Source: Margaritifera margaritifera | Taxonomy: Eukaryota > Mollusca > Bivalvia > Unionida > Margaritiferidae | Length of the DNA: 64,000 nucleotides | Assembly (NCBI GenBank): GCA_029931535.1 | Contig: JAQPZY010000514.1 | Span: forward strand, 124,001-188,000 | Direction of reading: 5' to 3' | Part shown: in pieces, positions 1-11,470 of the stretch | How positions within the stretch are numbered: the first letter of the stretch is position 1 | How the letters are laid out: each line of letters starts with the position of its first letter | The notes under the pieces: model-generated | Seen by the model: the letters and a program-made list of their open reading frames with translations, nothing else | Told to the model about the DNA's origin: nothing | Database searches by the model: none | Program-made: the position numbers and the translations under genes

Positions 1-274
1 TCTTAATCTAATATAGGAATTTTTTTTGTTCGTGATGTAAACGTATTTCCAGATAGCTTGTTTATTCTGATTTTCGTTCTCAGATTTTCTGAAGTCGGCT
101 TGTGCTGCAATGCCAGCACCAGAAATAATCAGAAAATATGGATTTAAAAAATGTGTTACTACTGGCAACACATCAAGTGCTTAACGCGATCGGAATTGCT
201 GACAACAAAAACAACAAGCGCTTATAATATCTGTAGGATCTTTTGAAACAGTAAGTCCATTTGTTATAATTGCA

Positions 275-517
275 TTAGTATACAATAAGTACTTCAAGTT
301 TTTCTTTTATGAATTCAATAATATCTCGCACCGTAGATAATATGTATTTACTGTTCAGGTGCGTCTTTTCTGCTTCAGGCTGTGGCTCATGTTGTGTCTT
401 TTCTGCTTGAGGTTGTGGCTGCTCGGGTTGTGGCTGCATCTTTTCTAATTCTGGTTGTGGCTGCGGATCATCAGACAGATATTTTCCACCGTATTTGTTA
501 TCAGGCAGTGCCATCAC
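275..517 (-). CDS. Unrecognised small ORF with Pro-Gln-rich repeats
   Basis: An 80-codon frame whose middle is an imperfect repeat built on PQPQPE and EKTQ-like blocks, followed by a charged, possibly helical C-terminus (DIIEFIKEKLEVL). The underlying DNA is itself repetitive (ggttgtggctg-like), so the frame may be a by-product of a minisatellite. It lies upstream of, and opposite to, the DNA polymerase B remnant and could be an accessory gene of the same element, but nothing proves this. I do not recognise the protein. Confidence 0.25.
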   Translation of the reverse strand: MMALPDNKYGGKYLSDDPQPQPELEKMQPQPEQPQPQAEKTQHEPQPEAEKTHLNSKYILSTVRDIIEFIKEKLEVLIVY

Positions 518-786
518 TTAAATAATTGTTTCTACGTTTTCATTATCCAAAACAATTTCTCTGTAACAATAGCGCTTGTCGATTTGTTAGTTGCTTTTAA
601 TGTTGTTGTTGTTGTTGTTTTTTGCAAAATTTGATTGTACATATATGCGTAGTCAGCTCATAGTTCTATTGTTTCTCCTTCATTAAATTTTCTGCGTTCT
701 ATTTTCTTGGTTTGAATCACTATTCTTAAGTTTAATATGTTTTCAAAGAGCACTCATATGTTTCTATCAGCGCTGGCTGATTCCTT

Positions 787-2482
787 TTGTCATTGCAGAA
801 CTTTATTAGCTTTCCATATTTGTCTCATACGTCAAGATATAATCCTCTACGTGGCAAATTATATCTAGAGCAACTTGCAAAACTCAAAGCTAATCAGAGC
901 TACATCAAAATTCAGAATAAGTATTACAAGTGTTTTATGTGGGCTTTGTTATCTGCCTTGTATACTGTACCAAAAGATACTAATAGAGTTAGCAAATATA
1001 CTCTGTATCAAAGCACGTTAAATGTTTTGTCGAACACGTTAGAGACTGCGCCAATGTTGCAAAATCTATTATGCCTTATAAAAATAATAACATGGAAAAT
1101 TTGAAAACGTTTCTGGTATGACAAAGGTGTCCTTTATTATATACACTGATTTTGAATCACTGTTCCTACCTTAGGCACAGATAGCTATCCAAATACATTT
1201 TCTACGAGAAAATATCAGGACCACGTTCCTTGTGGCTATGCTTATAAAGTCATCTGTGTCAATAATGAGTTAAGCAAGCCCACACAATTATAGCGCGGAT
1301 TAAACATTTTATACAGAGCTTGCTAGGCGAAGTAGATTATATAAATCGCATTCCACCAACAAATATAATTTGTGATGTGGAAGACCGAGAAAACTTTGCG
1401 TCTTCTGCATCATGTTGGATATGCAAGCAGCCACTTGGAGATAACAAAGTTCACGATCAATGTCACTGCAATGGACACTAGCGTGGAGCAGCTCATAATA
1501 AATGCAACCTGCGACTGAAGGCACCAGAGTTTATTTTAGTGGTTGTTCATAATTTGCGAGGCTATGACTCTCATCTCATCGTAAAAAAAGGGAAAATTTG
1601 ACAAGAAGATAACGTGCATACCAAACAACCTAGATAAATACATGTCGTTCTCCGTGGACGAACTGCGTTATATTGACAGTCTGCAATTCATAAGCACTTC
1701 ACTTAAGAAGTTAGTCAAGACTGCAAGCGTATTTAGATATTTTGCAGAGTAATAACAACGCGATTTACTGTTGCCAGCAATAAATACTTGCCAGAATCCG
1801 AGAAAGCGCCTGGAAACAAAATATATCACATATCACTGTTCAAATATTCTTTATCAATGGGCCATGTCATAGAAGCTGCCCGTTGCCGATTTTTCTTTTT
1901 CACAGAAAAAAATATTACATGGTGATGATAACACAGGCTACATTTTGGAGGTCGGTCTAGAATATCATGGTGAGCTACATGAAGCGTATAATAACTATCC
2001 TTTGGCGCCAGAAAGTATCATTGCAGACGACGCAAAAAAACACGTATTCGACAATGCTTAAGAAGAAACTTGGCGTCAGAAACTTCAATGTGTTCCAAAG
2101 CTGATTCCGAATCTAATGGATAAGACGCGCTGTGTCCCTCATTACAAAAATCTGAAGCAGTTTCTTCGTCTAGGACAGGGGCTGATTAAAATTCACCGTG
2201 TCGTAAAATTTAGACATGATGCTTGGCTAAAGTCTTATATTGATTTCAGCACAACGAAACGATCGTCTGCGACAAAATAATTCGAACTAGATTTTTTTAA
2301 AGTTGATTAACAATTCTGTATATGATAAAATCACGGAAAACATAAGGAAGCGAGTCAACAAAGAGCTTGTAAACGATGTGGTGCGGTGTGATAAATTAGT
2401 TGCCTATCCTGGCTTCATCTCTGTGAAACATTTTGATTACAACTTAGGAAAACGACGCACCTAAAATTAAACACGCCTATCG
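787..2482 (+). pseudogene. DNA polymerase family B (Polinton/adintovirus-like), N-terminal and middle part, decayed
   Basis: Fragments in several frames resemble the protein-primed type B polymerases of Polinton/Maverick elements and adintoviruses (DNA_pol_B_2 type). In order: a Cys/Trp segment near the N-terminus (QNKYYKCFMWAL, ~900-950); an exonuclease-like IIYTDFE motif (~1137-1157); a CxxC...CHC zinc-like stretch (~1410-1475); a HNLRGYDSH motif (~1535-1575); and a YPLAPE segment (~1996-2013). Many stops and frameshifts make this a fossil. A LINE interrupts it at about 2482, and the rest resumes at 6043. Such genes replicate the element's own DNA from a terminal protein. The real start is not visible. 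Assignment to this broad family is fairly secure; the exact element type is not. Confidence 0.75.
2478..2482 (+). repeat. Left target-site duplication of the LINE (TATCG)
   Basis: TATCG lies at the left junction and again at 6038-6042 on the right. Part of it overlaps the (ATT)n tail, so the certain duplication may be shorter. Removing the LINE and one copy rejoins the polymerase frame at this point. Confidence 0.55.
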
Positions 2483-2555
2483 TCGCAAGATGGCCGCTAT
2501 CGCTTAACAGGCTTGAGGCAGCTGCTCCGTATTTTGGTGCCGTTTTTCATGCTTT

Positions 2556-3632
2556 ATGTGCTTGTTGTCTGTCTTCGTCTACGTTATTGTGTTCATCATG
2601 CATTGGCTGTTCTGTTGGAATGTGTTTCTTCATCATCTTGTCTTGGAAACGAGAACTATTAGACTTTTCCTCAGCCGTCTTGCACCACTGCTACAACTTC
2701 CTTTGTTATTGAACATACCGCCATCACGTGATACTCGCCAGTCCACCCGTTTACGCTATGATAGACCCTCATTAATTGTTTTAAACGACCACTCCTGTGC
2801 TCTCCACGCTACCTTGTGCACTAGATTAAACGACCTGGGACTACATTCTTCATCATTACTTAAATGTAAACGGAAGCGAAAAAAGAAACGTTGTTTTAAA
2901 GCTGGCCGGCGTAGAACAGGAAGAAGAATTCCAGTTATCTCCCTTTCGCCATTTCCTACACGCCAATTTGAAAACTCAGCCGTTAATTTAGATAACCTAA
3001 TTCAAATTCCTCTTAAATCGTCAACCTTTGTGTCAACTATCCAAGAGATACCACTACGCATCGCATTATTCAATGCCCAATCAGTAGGACCACCGGAAAA
3101 GCGCACAGAAATAGTTAATTTTATCAACGATCAGAATATCGACATCTTTTTCCTAACAGAAACATGGCTAAAATCATCCGGCGATGAGCCCAAATGCGCG
3201 GATCTAACACCCCCCGATTACTCCATCAAGTCGTTCCCCCGCCACTCCCGCGGAGGTGGAATTGCTGTCATCGCAAAGAACTCCATGATCAACCGTCTTA
3301 ATCACACTACAACATTCAATTTCAACCACACATCGTTTGAACTAGTCCAAACCACACTCGCACTGGAACAAAGGTCAGTCCATTTTTTCTGCCTCTACCG
3401 CCCTCCTCCTAGTAGAAAAAACAAACTGACTGAATCTCTCTTTTTGGAGCAGTTTCCGAATCTCCTAGAGTATGGAAATTCGATAGGTGGCAACCTGATT
3501 ATTCTTGGAGACTTCAACTTTCCCTTTGACTGTCCTGGAAACCTATACACATCAAAACTGCTAGATTCCATTCACGTTTCAACCTCAAACAGTCAGTTAG
3601 CAAACCCACCCATAAACATGGTCACATTTTAG
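2556..3632 (+). pseudogene. LINE endonuclease domain (N-terminal part of the EN-RT polyprotein)
   Basis: This frame of ~358 codons opens with a basic region (KCKRKRKKKRC at ~residue 103). It then enters an exonuclease-endonuclease-phosphatase fold: RIALFNAQSV (first strand with the catalytic Asn), FFLTETWL (catalytic Glu), RGGGIAVI, and ILGDFNFP (catalytic Asp/Asn). The domain nicks target DNA for target-primed reverse transcription. The frame ends early, just before the conserved HxLDWI segment, which is found in another frame at ~3610-3640. A small indel there is therefore the break. The true start may be further downstream than the first Met. Confidence 0.8.
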
Positions 3633-4357
3633 ACTGGATTCTTTATAGACCTCATGATAATATTCTACAGTCCTCCCTGGTGTCACACGAACTTGCATCA
3701 GATCACCTCTGCATTATATGCCATCTTGACGTATCAGTTCCAAACCCTCCACCTTTATTTGCTACTAAGAGAAACCTCCGGATGATAAATAGAACTCAAC
3801 TAATGCATGACATCCAAGCAATCCTAACAACTTTGCTACCTAATACAGCAGAACAACTTGATAACTGCCTGCGTTCAATGCTTGACAAACATGCCCCAGC
3901 AACCAAGTGCAGAGTATCAATTAAACAGTGTTCTCCGTGGTATAGCAGTGTTAGGGACCAGCTTCGCACTGCTAAAAGAGACCGCCGTAAGGCTGAGAGG
4001 CTTTGGGTTTCCACCAGACTCACCATTCATAAGCAAATCTATGAAGCCACTAAGAAGAATGTCACAAACATAGTCCATGCAGCGAAATCACCCCACTACA
4101 GTACTAAGATCACTGAAAGTTACAGCTGCAAAGAGCTCTTCGAGATTACTAACAAGCTAATGTCAAGGAACAAATGTACACCACTTCCAACTACCTTCTC
4201 TCCAGTCGACCTTCCGGACCAGTTTGCAAATTTCTTCCGTAACAAAGTACAAACCATTAGAGATAAGCTTGACAACATAATTTCAATTGAGTCGTCGTCA
4301 CCATACAGTTGCGATACAGAATTTCAGATGCAACCGTTAGCAGCATTTGCTGCTTGA
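3605..4357 (+). pseudogene. LINE endonuclease C-terminus and linker
   Basis: The frame continues the endonuclease after the first frameshift. ILDWILYRPHD and then ELASDHLCI give the last catalytic Asp-His pair of the EN fold. A Lys/Arg-rich linker follows, including the WYSSVRDQLRTAKRDRRKAE segment common between EN and RT in CR1-type elements. At ~4345 the frame is lost, and the usual segment leading into RT block 1 (about 30-40 residues) appears to be deleted. Confidence 0.75.
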
Positions 4358-5831
4358 GTGCTTACATCCAATATTGCCTTCACTAACTGATATTATTAAT
4401 ACTTCTCTCTCATCCGGGGAATTCCCATCATGTTTTAAAACTGCCATTGTAAAGCCTCTGCTAAAGAAACCAACACTTGACCATAACGATTTAAAGAACT
4501 ACCGCCCTGTTTCTAACCCCCCATTCATGTCAAAAATCTTAGAAAAAGTTGTTCTATCCCAACTTGTATCTCATCTGAATTCAAACAGTCTTTTTAGCGA
4601 TGTACAGTCTGCATATCGCCCTCACCACAGTACCGAAACTACCCTTCTGAAAGTAGTTAACGACCTTCTCTCTGCTTTGGATAGTGGAAAGATTACAGTC
4701 CTCACCCTCCTTGACTTGTCTGCAGCATTTGATACAATAGACCATGATATATTGCTTCACCGTCTCCATCATGTATTTGGCATTCACGATACAGCCTTAC
4801 TATGGTTCACGTCCTACTTGGTCAACAGGACACAAATTGTGTCAGCAAATGGAAAACACTCCAGCCCAGTTGATTTATGTTTTGGTGTTCCACAGGGTTC
4901 TGTTCTTGGACCTGTTCTCTTCATTCTATACACTCAGCCGCTCTCAAGTGTCATAGATCGTCACCCAGTGTCTCACCAATTGTACGCTGATGACACCCAA
5001 ATATACAAATCTAGCCACCCAACTGAAGTTGATGCTACCATCCAAGGTGTAGAGAGGTGTATTTCTGATGTGAAATCATGGATGACATGTAACAAGCTGC
5101 AGATGAATGATGATAAAACTGAAGCCATTCTGATTACCACACAAAGACTTTCTCATTCACATCCTTTACCTCAAACAATAAATATCAGCAACAAAAATAT
5201 TAAATTCACACAGTCAGTACGAAACCTAGGTGTTACTCTAGACAGTACACTCTCATTGCACCAACATGTCATGAACATATGCAAGGCTGCATACCTTGAG
5301 CTGAGACGGATCAGATCCATTCGCAATTATCTTTCAGTTGATGCCACTAAAACACTTGTGTGTTCCTTAGTACTTTCAAGACTGGACTATTGTCACTCAA
5401 TTCTATCTGGTTCATCTCAGTATCTACTCCAGAAACTTCAAAAAGTTCAAAACACAGCTGCTCGGATCATTCTTAGAGTACCACGAACAGAGCACACCTC
5501 TCCCCTGCTCTGTATCCTACACTGGCTACCCATTCGATCCAGAATCAAACACAAAATTTGTTCTCTGTGCTACGTTTCACTGACTGGCACCAGTCCAACA
5601 TACCTATCTCACATCACCCATGTGTACACACCAGCAAGATACTTACGCTCCTCTTCCGACACCCGTATTCTCATTATTTCCAATACCAAAATGAAGTCAT
5701 ACGGACAACGTTCTTTTGCATAGCAGGGCCCAGCAACGTGGAACGAATTGCCAACTGAACTTAGATACAAAGACACAGTGATCTCATTCAAGAGTGCTCT
5801 TAAAACTCATCTTGTTCGACTGCAAGAATAG
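4347..5831 (+). pseudogene. LINE reverse transcriptase domain
   Basis: Blocks of a non-LTR reverse transcriptase occur in order: KPLLKKP...LKNYRPVS (block 1), SAYRPHHSTET (block 2), LLDLSAAFDTIDH (block A with catalytic Asp), FGVPQGSVLGP (block B), and LYADDTQIY (block C, intact YADD). These are followed by the thumb and a C-terminal RSFA...GPATWNELP stretch. An in-frame TAG at ~5721 interrupts the C-terminus, which continues to a stop at ~5831. The catalytic residues are intact, but the element is broken upstream and at this TAG. Confidence 0.85.
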
Positions 5832-6008
5832 ACCTAAAGGCTTAATGTTTTCTTACCTTAACTATTTTCAGCATGTTTTTGTTTTCTAATTTCATTCTGT
5901 TTGTTTTTTCTTTCTTTTCGTAATCATATCATTATATATGTTTGTTTAGGTGTTATATAATGTTGTAAAGCGCTTAGAGCTTCTAAAGATTAGGCGCTAT
6001 ACAAAGTC

Positions 6009-6040
<32 letters not shown>

Positions 6041-6042
6041 CG

Positions 6043-6625
6043 ATTTTGGGATTGACGTGCTCGAGCTTTCTAAGTTGCTTATGAACGATTTTCATTACAA
6101 TGTGGTCAAAGCAAATGTGGCGACAGGACCAAGGTTTTGCTTACTAATACTGATTCGCTTTGCTATGAAATTACTGCAGAAAATATTTATGACGGTATAC
6201 TCGTGATGAGAGATAAATTCGATTTTCCTAGTTGCTCTCGAGAAGAAAGCAACCCACTCAGCAATCAGCAAGAAGATTATTGCAATATTCAAGGAAGAGA
6301 ACATGGCAACCTTAGCAGAAGTTATCGCACTGAGATCCAAAATGTATTTGCTGAAGTTGCTGGGCCAATCACAAAGTCGTCAAAAATGTTATCACATATG
6401 ATGATTACTTGGCAGCGCTATCTGCAGAAAAACACTATGCTAGGATGAAGACGTTCAAATCAAACTATCACATTCTAAATGATGTCGTGCTAAATAAAAT
6501 TGGTCTATGATGATGAAAGGTTCATCTTGGACGATTGCGTTAGCACGCGAGCCCATGGCCACTACGGAAACAAAGAAGCAGATATTCCAGCGCCAGATGT
6601 TTTGGAGGAACTGAACTTAATATGA
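6043..6625 (+). pseudogene. DNA polymerase family B, C-terminal part, decayed
   Basis: This is the continuation of the 787-2482 fragment after the LINE. It begins with the ELSKLLMNDFHYN segment typical of the palm. It then has the palm catalytic motif, but as T-N-T-D-S rather than the usual T-D-T-D-S: the codon at 6146-6148 is AAT. A C-terminal stretch around 6445-6570 (MKTFKSNYH, then a THAHGHY-like end read as RAHGHY) matches the usual end of the family. The frame changes at least twice and ends at a TGA at 6623-6625. Confidence 0.7.
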
Positions 6626-6690
6626 TCAACAACAAAAAAAGACGAAACAAATTATTTACAAAATATTACTAAAAAAACTATTTGTGAAGC

Positions 6691-7132
6691 CTAGGCGAAA
6701 TTAAAGCTGTAACGCGCGTTGTTCACTTTTGAAAAGGTTGTATTTATCGTGCCAATGCAGTACATCTGTATTGAATGACTGTTAGCGCCTAAGATTGTTC
6801 CGACTTGAATCATGGAAGCAAATCGCTCTTGCTTCTGCGTTTCTAAATTTGTCGCCTGCACTGGACGTTGTCTTGCCATCTTGCGTTTTCCGGTGCCACC
6901 TCGTTTGTAAATATTCCTTAGGTGTAACATCCTTGAAATGTTGTCTTTATTTGTTCGATCTTATTCCATTCATATGCTCCAGGACGTGACCTTCTGGGAT
7001 AATAACATAATTACTTTCGTAATCAAAACGATGTGCCAGCATACTCTTTTGCGCAACGCCAACACCTGATTCCCTAACTATAATGCAGCCATTGTTCATT
7101 GACTGGTCAGCGATCAAGGGCTTACGTTTCAC
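6691..7132 (-). pseudogene. Opposite-strand ORF remnants next to the polymerase, unrecognised
   Basis: Two successive minus-strand frames (6947-7132, then 6691-6930) look like one protein interrupted by a frameshift. The first has a mixed alpha/beta composition (ESNYVIIPEGHVLEHMNG). The second is basic (RNIYKRGGTGKRKMARQR) and then hydrophobic. They converge on the polymerase end, as separate genes do in Polinton-type elements, so they may be a structural or accessory gene of the same fossil element. No motif lets me name a function. Confidence 0.35.
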
Positions 7133-8449
7133 GTGCCGTATCTCGCCAAGCTAATTTGACTCGTAATTGTCGTAGACAGGATGCATCCGCCAGGCGGCCA
7201 TTATATAGTATAATATTGTGTCAATCTGAACGTTTGATGTCGCCAAGCAAAGGAAAAGATAAATAAGTAAGCAAATAAATAAATAAATCAATAAAACTAT
7301 AAGTAAATAAAGTAAAATAAAATAAAACACTAGGCAAGACAACAACTCATTGTACAACCTCCGGCGAATGAAAAAGAAAACTAACAATCGCGAATTGGAG
7401 GGTAAGATTTATCTTTTACCCCATTGCATCGGAACAATACAGAACAACGGCTGGTGCCACGTATGTTCTCTACTTTGCACATTTAACTAAAACAATTCTT
7501 CTTCGCCAGAAATGATGTTGGTCGTCAACACAGGACGGACTATGTTGTATGCTTACCTACTTCACCACGCAGGTTGTTTGTCTTGCTTGATACGGCTTCT
7601 AAATATTTGATTCTGTTTTCTGATTTGTCGCCGTTGATGGGGTCGATTATAATACCTTTCGGTATTGGACTGTGATGGCACTCGAAAATAAACATGCATG
7701 CGCTCAATACTTTTGAAATCTGCCTATGCTGGAGACAGCAATGAGCACCTAGCCGTTGTTTTTCGGATTCTTTGTAAGACTCTTATGACGCAAGATATGC
7801 TGACATCGCCGTCCTGATTGTCCTCATTGGCTTCGTATAGGTCGTAGGCTGGCTAATCTTTCCAAACCATGATGTATCAGTATATTTCTCTCTCTTATTG
7901 TACATTTTTTGTAAACGCTGATATAGACATCATATATATGCCAACTTTCAGAAGGCGGCTATTGGCAACACTAATATGAGATCAAATGCGCGCGAAACAA
8001 TCTTTTTGCAAAAGCCCAGTCTAAAACCGGGTGCTAGACCTCTTAATATTTTAGTTCCTCAGCAGATAAGGAACATATCGGAATTGCTAATCTACCTGCA
8101 CCCGGTGGATAGCGTGAGGCTGATTTCAGACTTATCTATGTCATGTGTCTACCCGTAATCTTCTAACTTCTTGCCACCGCTGGGGCCGTGTCCACATCGG
8201 ACGTTAGACAGTGCCTCATAGCTGTTTCTTAATCCCATGAATTGACTCCAGCCCAAATGTCACGACATAGTTGCCAGCCCCGTGAAACACCAGACCTTTC
8301 AACACCTATATATACATAGTCTTTAATTTGTGTATAAATAGGTATATACTACGTTTGCAAGCTTGTGGTCAGGCAAATTTGCATATTTGTGTGTAGCTAA
8401 AATAGATTTGCAAATCAGGGCAGTAACTATTGTGTGCCTGCCATTCATT
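7133..8449. other. Decayed sequence between the polymerase fossil and the RTE LINE
   Basis: No intact gene. 7260-7325 is an A-rich simple stretch (aaataaataaat). Short open stretches on the minus strand around 7500-7900 (e.g. IIIDPINGDKSENRIKYLE at ~7610-7670) may continue the polymerase-linked element, but every frame is broken. 8290-8449 is likely the 3' untranslated part of the RTE LINE or flanking DNA. Confidence 0.4.
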
Positions 8450-8637
8450 CAATTTCATTTTTCATTTCTCTCGTAACTTTCCTTGTCGTAGGGACGCTAC
8501 TGATGACTTTGCGACTATCTCTCCCTATTTTGCCCTGTTCTCCACTGCTCTTTGGGACTTTACAAAGACCAGGCCTGCCCACTCTTTGATATTGTCTTCC
8601 CATCTCTTCTTTTGTCTGCCTCAATTTCTATTTCCTC

Positions 8638-9168
8638 TCACTGTGCCCTGTAGAATTGTCTTTGACAGGCAGTTGAGTGTGAGAGGTGACCATACCATCT
8701 TAGTTTGCGTTTCTTTGCAGTGGTGAGCAGATCTTCATAAGGTCCAATTGCACCTTGGATTTTAATGCGCACCTCTGCATTAGAGACGTGGTCTAAGGAT
8801 AACATTTTCAGGATCCTTCGATAACATCTCATCTCTAAATCATGGATTCTTCTCTCTAATTCTGTTGTTAGGGTCCATGTCTCACATGCATATAGGAATA
8901 TGGACATGACGAGGGAGCGCATAAGCTTGATCTTGGACCCAAGCGTGATGTTGCTGTCTTTCCAAATAGGCTTCAGCCTAGCCTGAGCAGCTGTTGTCTG
9001 CGCAATCCTGGAAAGAACCTCAGGTTTTGAACCTTCATCAGAGGCGATAGCACCTTGGTAATTGCAGTTTGTTACTGTGCTCAGCTTCTGTCCATTCACT
9101 CTTATTTCCTTTTGAATGCCACTTGGGTTGTTTGTCATTAGGTTTGTCTTTTCAGCGTTGATCTCCAT
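8638..9168 (-). pseudogene. RTE LINE C-terminal domain
   Basis: A 176-codon frame equal to the RT thumb and C-terminal region of RTE elements: INAEKTNLMT, then SKPEVLSRIAQTTAA, SIFLYACETWTLT, RCYRRILKM, and KRKLRWYGHLS. The conserved tail continues past the stop in another frame (8480-8640), so the last ~60 residues have been shifted out of frame. Confidence 0.8.
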
Positions 9169-9180
9169 CCCATATCTTAG

Positions 9181-9504
9181 TTATGCTTGATTGAGACGAT
9201 TCACTAAGGTTTCCATTTCTTCTTCATCTCCTGCTAAGCCATCGATAGCATCAGCGAAGATCATATTGGTGATTGTTCTTCCTCCAACACTAACACTGCC
9301 CTCATGGCCTTCCGAGGCGTCAGACATGATCCTTTCCAGGTAGATGTTGAAGAGAGTGGGTGAGAGAAGGCACCCCTGTCTGACTCCGACTGTGGTTCTG
9401 AACCAGTCTCCTATGTTGCCATTGACGAGAACTGTACTAGTCGCCTTGTCATACAGGGTTTCTATAGTGCGGATTAGTGTTGCGTTTTTGTTGTATATCC
9501 GCAC
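9181..9504 (-). pseudogene. RTE LINE reverse transcriptase palm
   Basis: This frame holds VGVRQGCLLSPTLFN (RT block B) and NMIFADAIDGLAG (block C). Block C is normally FADD, so the second catalytic Asp is replaced by Ala (FADA); this copy could not polymerise even if its frame were whole. It joins, by a frameshift, the upstream block at 9633-9875 that contains LPKKGNLQLCQNYRTISL. Confidence 0.8.
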
Positions 9505-10321
9505 GGTGGCCCATAAGGCTGCATGCCATACCTTGTCGAAAGCCTTCTTGAAGTCAATGAAGACATGATAGAGGTTCTGTGATATTTTTCACAGAGGATT
9601 ATAAGACTGAAGATCTGTTATGTAGTGCTACGTCATGCTCTGAAACCTGCCTGTTCTTTCGCAATGATGTGCTCTCCTTGGGGTTTCAATCTGTTGAGGA
9701 TGATCTTAAGCATAACCCTGCTTGGGTGACTGATGAGACTGATTGTTCGGTAGTTCTGGCACAGTTGTAGATTCCCTTTTTTAGGAAGAGTCAGGATCAG
9801 AGACTGGGTCCATGGGGTGGGCCATTCTCCTGTTTGCCAAATTTGGTTGCAGATTGTTGTGAGGACATCTATCATGGAAGTTCCTCCTGCTTGAACAACT
9901 TCTGCTAGTATATTGTCTACCCCAGCTGACTTCCACTAATTTAGTGCCTTTACAGCAGCCTCTACTTCGTTTCTGAGGATCGGGTGGTCAACCTCTGTTG
10001 TGGTCAGCGGTACTTTAGTACAGATTGGTCTCCAGAAGTCTCTTGGTTGTAAACCTCCGAAGAGTATTCCGTCCATCTGTTAAGAATGTCTTGGTTTTCT
10101 GTCAGACTCTTACCAGCCTTGTCCTGAACATTATTAGATCTCCCCTGTTTCTCTGTTATCAGGTCTTTCACCAACTGGAATGCCATTTTGCTGTCATTCT
10201 GGTTCAGGCTTTTCTCGACTTCCTTGCATTGGTCCTCTAACTAGCTTTCTTTTGCTTTCTTTATGCTCTTCTTAATCCTGTTGTTAATCTCATTGTATTA
10301 TTTTGCTCCTTTATGGTCTCC

Positions 10322-11285
10322 TCACTTACTCCCCAGTTTTCTCCTCACATTGCAGAGGTCGAGGATATCTTCTGTGACCCAAGGCTTCTTTATTCTACGA
10401 TGCTTGCCAAGGATCTCCCCGGCTGTGTCTATTACTGCCTTGTTGAAGATGATGGTCAAGGAGTCTAGGTTTATTTCTTCATGAATTGTGAGTGGTGCAA
10501 ATGTGCCGCCTATTGATGTTTCAAATGCTTGTGCCACGCTTGGCACTTTAAGTTTTTCAAGGTCGAACCTGATTCTAACTTGTCTTGGCTTATTGGTCTT
10601 CCTCAGACGAAGTTTGATAGTCATCATCAGCAAGTCATGGTCGCTTCCTATATCAGCTCCTGTGAAGCTACGTGTTCTGGCAATGTTTACGCTAGACCGG
10701 AAGCGCTTTCTCACCAAGATGTAGTCAATCTGATTGCGATGTTTTACGTCTGGGGTGTGCCAAGTCCATCTTCTGGATAGTTTGTGGGGGCCAAGGGTGC
10801 TCGTTAGCACTAGGTTATTGTATGTTGCGTAGACCCGGAGCTTGAGTCCTCTCTCATTGGTCTGCTTATAACAGTATGGACAACATAGTTCTCTTCAGTC
10901 TACTTGTGCGTCTTCTCCTACCTTAGTATTCCAGTTTCCTTGAATAACCAGAATATCCTTCTTGGGTGTCTGGTCTATGAGAGTTTGAAGCTGGTCGTAG
11001 AACTCATCCAGTTCCTCGTCATCATGGTCAGATGTTGGGGCATAGACCTGTATGATAGTGATGTTAAAGGGAGATGCCCTCACGCGGATTTGTAATCATC
11101 CTGTTAGACACTGGTCGACAATCCATGACTGCACTCACAATGTCCTTGTGTACCATAAATCCGATTCCATGTTCATGCTTGTTCTCATGACCACTGAAGT
11201 AGATCCTGTGTCCGTCATCTGTTGATCTCTCTTCAGCGCATCTCGCAGAGTCCAAGGATGTGCCATTGGTATCTTCCCATCTCAT
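10322..11285 (-). pseudogene. RTE LINE endonuclease domain
   Basis: Three consecutive frames (11064-11285, 10895-11083, 10322-10810) cover the endonuclease-exonuclease-phosphatase domain. They include HGIGFMVHKDI, ITIIQVYAPTSDHDDEELDE, ILVIQGNWNTKVGE (GDWN in active copies), NQIDYILVRKRF and SDHDLLMMTIKL. This type is often auto-named craniofacial development protein 2-like in animal genomes because of the endonuclease domain. Two frameshifts and a changed catalytic strand (QGNWN) mark it as dead. Confidence 0.8.
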
Positions 11286-11470
11286 GGATTAGCTCCTCGA
11301 GTTTTCATGTTGGTCTTAATGTCTTGACATTCCATGTTCCAATGGTGATATTATCTCGTACTTTGATGGTAGTTGCACCAATCGCATACTTGTCACCTCC
11401 GTCCTGGTGTCCAGCGGATGGCGCGGTCATTGGTAACACGGGCTGCGACCGATCCGGTATGTGAAATCTA

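Larger units (their letters stand above)
2483..6037 (+). mobile_element. CR1/L2-like non-LTR retrotransposon (LINE), nearly full length
   Basis: About 3.55 kb with a GC-richer 5' leader, one long EN-RT coding region and a 3' end that folds into a GCGCTATACAAA-type tail followed by (ATT)n. That is the usual 3' end of CR1/L2-group LINEs, which prime on short microsatellite-like tails. It is inserted in the same orientation as the polymerase gene it interrupts. The 5' end begins abruptly at cgtcgcaagatggccgc, which suggests a near-complete copy. The coding region has at least two frame breaks and one in-frame stop, so this copy is not active. Confidence 0.85.
8450..11470 (-). mobile_element. RTE-type non-LTR retrotransposon (LINE), decayed
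   Basis: A minus-strand EN-RT element of ~3 kb, read in several frames. N-terminus at ~11350-11300: ITIGTWNVKTL (start of the endonuclease fold) and ELIHEMGRYQWHILGLCE. Then NITIIQVYAPTSDHDDEE (~11060), DILVIQGNWNTKVGE (~10940), NQIDYILV (~10730) and GADIGSDHDLL (~10645), completing the endonuclease. The RT has LILTLPKKGNLQLCQNYR (~9780), GVRQGCLLSPTLFN (~9390) and MIFADAIDGLAG (~9260). A C-terminal part has IFLYACETWTL (~8890) and KRKLRWYGHL (~8670), ending in a KRWEDNIKEW-like segment at ~8590. Stops and frameshifts are spread throughout. Confidence 0.85.
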
